The notes under the pieces are model-generated. The model ran no database searches. It was not told the DNA's origin and saw nothing but the letters and a program-made list of their open reading frames with translations. DNA of 19,747 nt, from positions 1 through 19,747 of the forward strand of contig DASTOB010000022.1 in assembly GCA_035720425.1 (NCBI GenBank), in the 5' to 3' direction. The translations under genes and the position numbers were made by a program. The stretch is from DASTOB01 sp035720425 (lineage in GTDB: Bacteria; Chloroflexota; Limnocylindria; Limnocylindrales; CSP1-4). Shown in pieces: positions 6,967 to 14,158 of the stretch; the stretch's first letter is position 1, and each line of letters starts with the position of its first letter.

Positions 6967-8412
6967 TTGGCGGATCACCCGGAACGGCCGGATCGGCCGG
7001 ACCAACCGGACCAGCCGGAGGGCACCGACGCGGCGCCCGCGGCGGGTCCGCTGACCCAGCCGGACCTCGCCCGCCGCCGGTTCTTCCGCCAGTTCGCGGG
7101 CGAGCTCTTCCAGACGGCGGCGACCGTGGTCGGTGCCGCGTCGGCGCTCCAGCGCCAGTCGGCCGAGGCAGCGTCGGCCATCCTGAACCCGGAGCGCGGC
7201 GCCGCCGCGCTGGCTGGGGCGTTCGACGATGAACCCACGGACGACACGCTCCCGCACGGGTTCCGAACGCCGTTCCGCTTCGGCGACGACGATCGGACAC
7301 TCCTGCTCATCGACCAGCGCAAGCTCCCGGACGCGCTCGTCGAGCACCCGGTCCGATCCGGTGCCGAGGCGGCATGGGCGATCCGCCACATGGTCGTCCG
7401 CGGCGCCCCGGCCATCGGCCAGGTGGCCGCCCTGTCGCTCGCCCTGACTGCCAACCTCGCCCGCAAGAGCCGGCCGTACGCGCGCCGCGCGACGATCCGG
7501 GGCGCGGCGCGGGCCCTCGCGGAAGCGCGCCCCACCGCGATCAACCTGCGCTGGGCGGTGGAGCGTGTCGTGGCCCGCTTCGACGCGGTCGGCGAGTTGA
7601 ACCCCGACGGCGACGCGATCGCCGAGGCGATGCGTGCCGAGGCGGACGCCATCGTCGCCGAGGCGACCGACGACCACGGCCGGCTCGCCGAGGCCGGCCT
7701 CGCCCTCCTGCCCGTCCCCGCCGAGGGTCCGCTCCGGATCCTCACCCATTGCAACACCGGACCCCTCGCGTGCGGCCAGTTCGGAACGGCCCTCGGGGTC
7801 GTCCAGGCCGCCCACCATGCCGGTCGGGACCTCCACGTCTGGGTCGACGAAACCCGTCCGTACCTCCAGGGCGCGCGCCTGACGGCATGGGAACTGTCCC
7901 AGGCCGGGGTGCCGCACACGCTCATCCCGGACGTCGCGGCCGGCCACCTCCTTGCGGGCGGGGAGGTCGACGCGATCCTCGTCGGGGCGGACCGGATCGC
8001 GGCCAACGGCGACACGGCGAACAAGGTGGGAACGTATCCCCTCGCCGTGCTCGCGGCTCGCCACGGCGTGCCGTTCTACGTGTGTGCCCCGATGAGTTCG
8101 GTCGATCTCGCGACCCCGGACGGGGCGGCGATCCCGATCGAGGAGCGGTCTGCGGACGAGGTGCTCCTGTTCCGCGGCGAACGGATCGCGCCGGCCGGGA
8201 CGGCCGTCCGCAACCCCGCCTTCGACGTAACCCCGGCGGAGCTCATTACCGCCATCGTGACCGACGAAGGCGCCCTCCGGCCGCCGTTCGAATCCGCCCT
8301 GGCCGATGCGGCCGCGCGGCGCGAGGCCCGCCGCGACGCCCCGGGCGCCCCGGGCGTTGCCAGCGCCTCGGACGCCCCGGACACCGCCGCGATCGGCTCG
8401 GGCGCAGCCTGA
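6967..8412 (+). CDS. mtnA: MtnA-type methylthioribose-1-phosphate isomerase with N-terminal extension
   Basis: MtnA isomerises 5-methylthioribose-1-phosphate to methylthioribulose-1-phosphate in methylthioadenosine salvage; close relatives act on 5-deoxyribose-1-phosphate. The core shows RGAPAIG (145-151), HCNTG with C262, DETRP (294-298) and GADRIAANGDTANKVGT with D342. C262 and D342 are 80 apart, as are the catalytic Cys160 and Asp240 of B. subtilis MtnA. The core starts near residue 110, so about 100 residues are extra. These hold a PE/PD-R/Q repeat (9-bp units at 6979-7020) and RRRFFRQFAGELFQTAATVV (36-55), which resembles a twin-arginine signal. TTG 6967 is the only upstream start I see; GTG 7126 would drop the extension and the twin-arginine motif. 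The C-terminus is Ala-rich. The stop overlaps the next ATG (TGATG). Confidence 0.88.
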   Translation: MADHPERPDRPDQPDQPEGTDAAPAAGPLTQPDLARRRFFRQFAGELFQTAATVVGAASALQRQSAEAASAILNPERGAAALAGAFDDEPTDDTLPHGFRTPFRFGDDDRTLLLIDQRKLPDALVEHPVRSGAEAAWAIRHMVVRGAPAIGQVAALSLALTANLARKSRPYARRATIRGAARALAEARPTAINLRWAVERVVARFDAVGELNPDGDAIAEAMRAEADAIVAEATDDHGRLAEAGLALLPVPAEGPLRILTHCNTGPLACGQFGTALGVVQAAHHAGRDLHVWVDETRPYLQGARLTAWELSQAGVPHTLIPDVAAGHLLAGGEVDAILVGADRIAANGDTANKVGTYPLAVLAARHGVPFYVCAPMSSVDLATPDGAAIPIEERSADEVLLFRGERIAPAGTAVRNPAFDVTPAELITAIVTDEGALRPPFESALADAAARREARRDAPGAPGVASASDAPDTAAIGSGAA

Positions 8413-9278
8413 TGGCGACCGTCGCGCTCGGCCGCCGCGATCGCGCGATCCTCGCGCGGGCGACCGTCGAGCGGCCGATGCTCCGCGCGTTCCTCGAGCG
8501 CGATCGGCTGTTCGCCGCCTACGCGATCTGCGATCTCGAGGAACGCGAATTCCCGCGCACCCGCTGGGGGATCGCGACCGAGGGCGACGAGCCGATCGCC
8601 GTCGGCATGGAGTACTCCGGCCTCACCCCGCAGCCGCTGTTCGTGATGGGCCGCCTCGACGGGATCGAGGCGATCCTGCGCGACGTCCTCCGGCCGCGCG
8701 CCGCGTACATCGCCGCCCGTCGCGAGTCGCTGCCGGCGGTCGAGGCGCTCTACCGCGTCGATTCCGGCCCGCCGATGGTTCGAATGTGGGTGGATCGGGC
8801 GCGCTTCAGGCCGTACCCGTCGGACGTCCGCCGCCTCCTGCCGGTCGAGATCGGCGAGCTGAATCGGCTCTACCAGCTCGGGTTCGCGTCGTGGTTGTCG
8901 TCGTCGGCCGTCGCGGAGGGCGTGTACTACGGGATCCGGGTCGGCGGCCGCCTCGTGGCCGCTGCCGGCACGCACGTCGTGAGCCCCGCCGCGCGCCTGG
9001 CGGTCGTCGGCAACGTCTACACCGATGTCGAGTACCGTGGGCGGGGCTACGCGACCGCGGTCACCGGGGCCGTCACCGCAGAGCTGCTGCGGAGCAGCGA
9101 CCAGGTCGTGCTCAACGTTCGCGCCGACAATCCACCGGCGCTCCAGGCCTACCGACGGCTCGGCTATGCCGAGCATGTCCGGTTCGAGGAGCGCCTCGTC
9201 CACCGGCTCGGTTCGCCGTGGTCCGGGCTTGCCGCCCCGATCCGTCGCCTTCTCGCCGGACGCAGGGAGATCTCCTGA
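8412..9278 (+). CDS. GNAT-family acetyltransferase, substrate unknown
   Basis: This 288-residue protein has a C-terminal GNAT acetyltransferase fold. The acetyl-CoA pyrophosphate loop is RGRGYA (209-214), preceded by the strand VVGNVYTDVEYRG and followed by the family's NVRADNPPALQAYRRLGY segment, where the Asn and Tyr are typical. The N-terminal half (about 1-135) has no strong motif I recognise and may be a degenerate second GNAT domain, as in two-domain family members. The ATG shares its A with the upstream stop, so translation is likely coupled to mtnA, and ahcY starts two bases after the stop codon. Its placement between two enzymes of SAM by-product recycling suggests a related small-molecule or protein substrate, but the sequence does not identify it. 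Confidence 0.85.
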   Translation: MATVALGRRDRAILARATVERPMLRAFLERDRLFAAYAICDLEEREFPRTRWGIATEGDEPIAVGMEYSGLTPQPLFVMGRLDGIEAILRDVLRPRAAYIAARRESLPAVEALYRVDSGPPMVRMWVDRARFRPYPSDVRRLLPVEIGELNRLYQLGFASWLSSSAVAEGVYYGIRVGGRLVAAAGTHVVSPAARLAVVGNVYTDVEYRGRGYATAVTGAVTAELLRSSDQVVLNVRADNPPALQAYRRLGYAEHVRFEERLVHRLGSPWSGLAAPIRRLLAGRREIS

Positions 9279-9280
9279 CC

Positions 9281-10555
9281 ATGACCACCCGCACCCTCCC
9301 GCCGCACGACGTGACGGACCTCGGCCTCGCCGCTGAGGGCGTCCGCCGGATCGAGTGGGCCGAACGCGAGATGCCGGTCCTGCGGCTCATCCGCGAGCGG
9401 TTCGCCCGGGAGCGCCCGTTGGCCGGCATCCGGATCGGTGCCTGCCTCCACGTCACGACGGAGACGGCGAACCTCATGCGCACGCTCCAGGCCGGCGGTG
9501 CCGAGGTCGTGCTCGCTGCATCGAACCCGCTGTCGACGAAGGACGACGTCGCAGCGGCACTCGTCGCCGAGTACGGCATCGGCGTCCACGCCCGGCGCGG
9601 CGAGGACCGGGACACGTACTACGCGCACCTCAACGCCGTCGCGGACGGGCATCCCCAGCTGACCATGGACGACGGTTGCGACCTCGTGTCGCTCCTGCAC
9701 AGCGAGCGGCCGGCCCAGCTCGGCGAGGTCCTCGCCGGGACGGAGGAGACGACGACCGGGGTCATCCGCCTCAAGGCCATGGCCGCCGACGGCGCACTTC
9801 GCTTCCCGGTCGTGGCGGTCAACGAGGCCCTCACGAAGCACCTCTTCGACAACCGCTACGGGACCGGCCAGTCGACCGTCGACGGGATCCTCCGGGCGAC
9901 GAACCTGCTCCTCGCCGGTCGGAACGTCGTCGTCGCCGGTTACGGCTGGGTGGGCCGCGGGATCGCCTCGCGGATGCACGGCATGGGTGCCCACGTCGCG
10001 GTCGTCGAGGTCGACCCGGTGCGCGCCCTCGAGGCGCTCATGGACGGTTACGCGGTCATGACGGCGGCCGACGCCGCGCCGTGGGGCGAGCTGTTCGTGA
10101 CGGCGACGGGCAACATCAACGTCTTCCGGCGCGAGCACTTCGCGGCCATGCGCGACGGCGCGGTGATGGCCAACTCCGGCCACTTCGACGCGGAGCTGGA
10201 CCTGCCGGCGCTGCGCGAGATGGCCGAAGGGCACGTCCGCGAGGTCCGCGACAACGTCCTGGAGTTCGACCTCGGCGGCAAGCGCGTCCACCTCGTCGCG
10301 GAGGGGCGGCTCGTCAACCTCGGGGCGGCCGAGGGGCACCCGGCGGCGGTCATGGACATGAGCTTCGCCAATCAGGCATTGTCGGCCGAGTACGTCGTCG
10401 CCCACCATGCGGAGCTCGAGCCGCGCGTCTACGTCGTGCCGGAGGCGATCGACGCCGAGGTGGCGCGCCTCAAGCTCGCGGCGATGGGCATCACGCTCGA
10501 CTCGATGACGCCGGAACAGATTGCCTACGTCGCCTCGTGGCAGCACGGCACCTGA
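9281..10555 (+). CDS. ahcY: Adenosylhomocysteinase (S-adenosylhomocysteine hydrolase)
   Basis: AhcY reversibly hydrolyses S-adenosylhomocysteine to adenosine and homocysteine, relieving methyltransferase inhibition; it uses bound NAD. The 424-residue product has H57 (CLHVTTET), D131 (MDDGCDL), E156 (GTEETTTGV), K186 and D190 (LTKHLFDN), matching human H55, D131, E156, K186 and D190, and the NAD loop GYGWVGRG (220-227). It ends in EQIAYVASWQHGT and lacks the C-terminal PDHYRY tail of the human type, so it is the short archaeal/Thermotoga-like form. ATG 9281 is preceded by AGGGAGA (11 nt away). It lies two bases after the GNAT gene and 25 bp before the S9 peptidase. Confidence 0.96.
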   Translation: MTTRTLPPHDVTDLGLAAEGVRRIEWAEREMPVLRLIRERFARERPLAGIRIGACLHVTTETANLMRTLQAGGAEVVLAASNPLSTKDDVAAALVAEYGIGVHARRGEDRDTYYAHLNAVADGHPQLTMDDGCDLVSLLHSERPAQLGEVLAGTEETTTGVIRLKAMAADGALRFPVVAVNEALTKHLFDNRYGTGQSTVDGILRATNLLLAGRNVVVAGYGWVGRGIASRMHGMGAHVAVVEVDPVRALEALMDGYAVMTAADAAPWGELFVTATGNINVFRREHFAAMRDGAVMANSGHFDAELDLPALREMAEGHVREVRDNVLEFDLGGKRVHLVAEGRLVNLGAAEGHPAAVMDMSFANQALSAEYVVAHHAELEPRVYVVPEAIDAEVARLKLAAMGITLDSMTPEQIAYVASWQHGT

Positions 10556-10580
10556 GCGCCGTCGCCGGCCGGACCGGTCG

Positions 10581-12554
10581 ATGAGCGGCGAGCGAGTGCC
10601 CTACGGGGCGTGGCGATCCAGCCTGCCGATCGAGCTGCTCGTGCAGGGCCGGGTGGGCCTGTCCGAGACGCGCTTCGACGCGGACGGCAGGGCGCTCGCC
10701 TGGCTCGAGAGCCGGGCGGAGGAGGGCGGCCGAAGCGTCCTCGTCCGCTGGTCGGCCGAGGACGGGCTGCGCGACGTCAGCCCGCCCGGCATGAACGTCC
10801 GGGACCGCGTCCACGAGTACGGCGGTGCCGCGGCGTTGATCCACGGCGACCTCGTCGTCGTGTCCGACTTCGCGACGGGCCGGCTCCATCGCGTCGGTCC
10901 CGATCGTTCTCCCGAGCCGATCACCCCGGATGGCCGGTACCGCTACGCGGACCTCACGCTCGATCCCGGGCGCGCGCGCGCGCGCCTCCTCGCCGTTCGC
11001 GAGGACCACAGCGGTCCCGGTGAGGCGCGCAACGAGATCGTCGCCGTGTCGCTCGACGGTTCGGCGTCGGTCACCGTCCTCGCCACCGGCCGCGACTTCT
11101 ACGCCGCACCGCGCCCGTCGCCCGACGGCTCCGAGCTCGCGTTCCTTGCCTGGGACCATCCCAACCTGCCCTGGGACGGGACCGAGCTGTTCGTCGCCCC
11201 GCTCACGCCGGACGGCCGGGTGGGCGAGGCCCGGCTCGTTGCCGGATCGGCCGGCGACTGGATCGCCCAGCCGTCGTGGTCGCCGGACGGCGTCCTCCAC
11301 TTCGTGGCCGAGCCGGCCGGCTGGATGAACCTTCACCGGCTTCGCGACGGCCGGGTCGAGGCCGTCCCGGGCGCGGCGCTGGAGGCGGAGTTCGCCTACC
11401 CGGACTGGCAGTTCGGGATGTGCAACTACGCGTTCGGGCCGGACGGCTCGATCCTCGCCATCGGCCGGAGCCGCTGCGCGGATCGCCTGTACCGGCTCGC
11501 GCCGGGCGGCCCGGCCACGACGATCGAGCTGCCGTTCACGGAGCTCTCCGCGCTCGACGTGTCCGGCGATCGAGCGGTCTTCCTCGCCGCCAGCCCGCGC
11601 TCGTTCTACGCGGTGATCGCGCTCGACGTCGCGACGGGTCGGTGGACGGAGCTGCGCCGTTCGATCCCGACCGAGATCGACCCGGCGACCGTATCGGTTC
11701 CTGAACCGATCGAGTTCCCGACCACCGGTGAGCGGACCGCCTTCGGCCTGTTCTACCCGCCGGTCAATCCCCGCTTCGACGGACCACCCGGCGAGCGGCC
11801 GCCGCTCATCGTGACGAGCCACGGCGGGCCGACCGCCCAGGCGTTCGGCGGCCTGAGCATCGTCACCCAGCTGTTGACGAGCCGCGGCTTCGCGGTGCTC
11901 GACGTGGATTACGGCGGGAGCACCGGCTACGGGCGCGACTACCGCCGCCGACTCGAGGGCCAGTGGGGGATCGTCGACGTCGACGACTGCGTTGCCGGCG
12001 CCCGCTACCTCGCCGAACAGGGTCGCGTCGACGGCGCGCGGCTCGCCGTGCGCGGCGGGTCCGCGAGCGGCTACACGACGCTGTGCGCCCTCGCCTTCCG
12101 CGACGAGTTCTCCGCCGGCGTGAGCTACTTCGGGATCGGCGACCTCCTCGCGTTCAGCCGCGAGACGCACAAGTTCGAGTCGCGCTACCTCGACCGCCTC
12201 GTCGGACCGCTGCCGGAGGCCGAGGCGACGTATCGGGAGCGATCACCGATCCGCTACGCGGACCGGATCGGCTGCCCGGTCCTCATCCTCCAGGGGCTCG
12301 ACGATCGAGTCGTCCCGCCGGCCGAGGCGGAGCGCATCGTCGACGCGCTGTGGGAACGGCGGATCCCCCACGCCTACGTCGCGTTCGAGGGCGAGGATCA
12401 CGGTTTCCGAAAGGCGGACAGCATCATCCGATCGTTCGAGGCGGAACTGTCGTTCCTCGCCCAGGTCTTCGGCTTCGAGCCGGCCGACGAGATCGAGCCC
12501 CTGCCGATCGAGGGCCTCGACGCGTGGCACGCGCGGCGCGCGGCCAGCGCCTGA
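10581..12554 (+). CDS. S9 family peptidase (prolyl oligopeptidase / acylaminoacyl-peptidase like)
   Basis: This is a serine peptidase of 657 residues. An N-terminal beta-propeller (about 30-385, with repeated SPDG, TPDG and GPDG turns) gates a C-terminal alpha/beta-hydrolase domain (about 400-650). The oxyanion segment is SHGGPTAQ; the nucleophile is S494 in RGGSASGY; the acid is in GLDDRVVP (D574/D575); the histidine is H607 in EDHGF. The nucleophile elbow reads GGSASG instead of the common GGSxGG. No signal peptide is visible, so it is probably cytoplasmic. The ATG has no clear ribosome binding site; upstream in-frame extension to 10521 would overlap ahcY. A (GC)8 tract lies inside the gene at 10970-10985. 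Placement after ahcY by 25 bp suggests co-transcription, without an obvious functional link. Confidence 0.92.
   Translation: MSGERVPYGAWRSSLPIELLVQGRVGLSETRFDADGRALAWLESRAEEGGRSVLVRWSAEDGLRDVSPPGMNVRDRVHEYGGAAALIHGDLVVVSDFATGRLHRVGPDRSPEPITPDGRYRYADLTLDPGRARARLLAVREDHSGPGEARNEIVAVSLDGSASVTVLATGRDFYAAPRPSPDGSELAFLAWDHPNLPWDGTELFVAPLTPDGRVGEARLVAGSAGDWIAQPSWSPDGVLHFVAEPAGWMNLHRLRDGRVEAVPGAALEAEFAYPDWQFGMCNYAFGPDGSILAIGRSRCADRLYRLAPGGPATTIELPFTELSALDVSGDRAVFLAASPRSFYAVIALDVATGRWTELRRSIPTEIDPATVSVPEPIEFPTTGERTAFGLFYPPVNPRFDGPPGERPPLIVTSHGGPTAQAFGGLSIVTQLLTSRGFAVLDVDYGGSTGYGRDYRRRLEGQWGIVDVDDCVAGARYLAEQGRVDGARLAVRGGSASGYTTLCALAFRDEFSAGVSYFGIGDLLAFSRETHKFESRYLDRLVGPLPEAEATYRERSPIRYADRIGCPVLILQGLDDRVVPPAEAERIVDALWERRIPHAYVAFEGEDHGFRKADSIIRSFEAELSFLAQVFGFEPADEIEPLPIEGLDAWHARRAASA
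10970..10985. repeat. (GC)8 dinucleotide tract inside the S9 peptidase gene
   Basis: Sixteen uninterrupted alternating G and C bases encode Arg-Ala-Arg-Ala-Arg in the propeller domain. Alternating GC of this length can adopt Z-DNA and can slip during replication, and loss or gain of one unit would shift the reading frame. Its presence is direct; any effect is inferred. Confidence 0.9.
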
Positions 12555-12580
12555 CGATCGGCCGCAGCCGCGGTCCACCA

Positions 12581-14140
12581 ATGGGCTCGATCGAGATCGT
12601 CCTCCTGCTCTTCGTCGCGGCGACCGCGCTCGCAATCGTCGCCCGCCGGATCGGGGTGCCGTACCCGATCCTGCTCGTCCTCGGCGGTCTCGGGCTCGGC
12701 TTCATTCCGGGGCTGCCGCGCCTGGAGCTCGAACCGGACCTCGTCTTCCTCCTGTTCCTGCCGCCGATCCTGTTCGCCGCCGGCTACTTCACGTCGATTC
12801 GTGACTTCAAGGCGAACGCGCGGCCGATCGGCCTGCTCGCCGTGGGGCTCGTGCTCGTCACGACGATCGCGGTAGCCGCCGTCCTCCGCGCGCTCGTGCC
12901 GGACATCCCGTGGCCCGTCGCGGTCGCCTTCGGCGCGATCGTGTCGCCGCCCGACGCGGTCGCCGCGACGGCGGTCTTCCAGCGCCTCGGCGTCCCGCGG
13001 CGGGTGGTCACGATCCTCGAGGGCGAGAGCCTCGTCAACGACGCGACCGCGCTCGTCGCCTACCGGACGGCGATCGCGGCCGCGATGACCGGGGCGTTCT
13101 CGCTCGCCGACGCGGCAGTCGGGTTCGTGGCGGTCGCCGTCGGCGGGGTCGTCGTGGGGGTCGTGGTCGGCCGCGTCGTCGCCTGGTTCGTCGCCCGTGT
13201 GTCGGACCCGGTCTTCGCCGTCGTCATCACCTTCCTCGCCCCGGCTGCCGCCTACATCCCGGCGGAGGAGCTCGGCGTGTCCGGCGTGCTTGCCGCGGTC
13301 GCCGCGGGCATCCTGCTCGGGCAGCGCGCCCCGCGCCTCATGAACTCCGAGGTGCGCCTCGCCGGCGAGGCGGCCTGGCAGGTCCTCCTGTTCCTCGTCA
13401 ACGGCGCCGTGTTCATCCTCATCGGCCTGCAGCTGCCGATCGTCCTCGAGGGCCTCGCGGATCGGTCGCCGGCGGAGCTCGCCGGGCTGGCTGTCGCGGT
13501 GAGTGCCGCGACGATCGTCGTGCGCATCCTGTGGGTCTTCCCGGCGACCTACCTGCCGCGCCGGCTGTCGGCCCCCGTCCGGCGCCGCGACCCGAGTCCA
13601 CCGGTGCGCAGCGTGTTCATCATCTCGTGGGCGGGCATGCGCGGCGCCGTGTCGCTCGCGGCCGCGCTCGCCCTGCCCCACCAGCTGGCCGAGCGCGACC
13701 TCCTCGTGTTCCTCACCTTCTGTGTCATCCTCGCCACGCTCGTCGGCCAGGGGCTCACGCTGCCGCTCCTCATCCGGCTGCTCGGGATCGCGCCGGACCG
13801 CGACGACCACCAGGAGGAAGCCCGGCTCCGGCAGGTCGCCGCCGAGGCGGCGGTCGAGCGGATCGCCGAGCTCGAGCGCGAGTGGCCCGGCCACCAGGAG
13901 CTGATCGACGCGCTCCGTGCCCAGTACCTCCACCGCGCCAGCCACCTCGAGGTCGACGGTGATGGCCCGCGAGACGAGGCGGAGCGCGAGCTGCTCGAGC
14001 ACCGGATCATCCGGCGTGCGGTCATCGACGCGGAGCGCGAGGCGGTTCTGCGGCTCCTCGAGCGCGGCGCCGTCGGGGACGATGTCGTTCGGCGGGTCCA
14101 GCGCGACCTCGACCTCGAGGAGCTCCGCCTCGAGGCCTGA
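12581..14140 (+). CDS. CPA1-type Na+/H+ (monovalent cation/proton) antiporter
   Basis: This 519-residue inner-membrane protein exchanges Na+ (possibly K+) for protons in pH and salt homeostasis. It has about 12 hydrophobic helices. Family signatures are FLLFLPPILF (near residue 60), GAIVSPPDAVAA (118-129, with D125), EGESLVNDATAL (147-158, with N153 and D154, the NDA-type ion site of CPA1 exchangers), and the late helix IISWAGMRGAVSLAAALALP. A hydrophilic tail of about 105 residues (from about 415) is rich in Glu and Arg and likely helical and cytoplasmic, perhaps regulatory. The start has no Shine-Dalgarno and lies 26 bp after the S9 peptidase stop. The stop is 18 bp from the convergent propeller gene. 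Ion preference cannot be told from sequence. Confidence 0.93.
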   Translation: MGSIEIVLLLFVAATALAIVARRIGVPYPILLVLGGLGLGFIPGLPRLELEPDLVFLLFLPPILFAAGYFTSIRDFKANARPIGLLAVGLVLVTTIAVAAVLRALVPDIPWPVAVAFGAIVSPPDAVAATAVFQRLGVPRRVVTILEGESLVNDATALVAYRTAIAAAMTGAFSLADAAVGFVAVAVGGVVVGVVVGRVVAWFVARVSDPVFAVVITFLAPAAAYIPAEELGVSGVLAAVAAGILLGQRAPRLMNSEVRLAGEAAWQVLLFLVNGAVFILIGLQLPIVLEGLADRSPAELAGLAVAVSAATIVVRILWVFPATYLPRRLSAPVRRRDPSPPVRSVFIISWAGMRGAVSLAAALALPHQLAERDLLVFLTFCVILATLVGQGLTLPLLIRLLGIAPDRDDHQEEARLRQVAAEAAVERIAELEREWPGHQELIDALRAQYLHRASHLEVDGDGPRDEAERELLEHRIIRRAVIDAEREAVLRLLERGAVGDDVVRRVQRDLDLEELRLEA

Positions 14141-14158
14141 GGACGGCCGTGGCCGCGC

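Noticed and set aside
4700..7300. 866-codon minus-strand frame over the MFS and apt genes
   Set aside because: It crosses several real genes and the apt promoter, is composed of low-complexity Arg/Pro/Ala/Ser, and matches no family I know.
9164..10546. 460-codon minus-strand frame antisense to ahcY
   Set aside because: It is a shadow of ahcY, which has clear catalytic residues on the plus strand.
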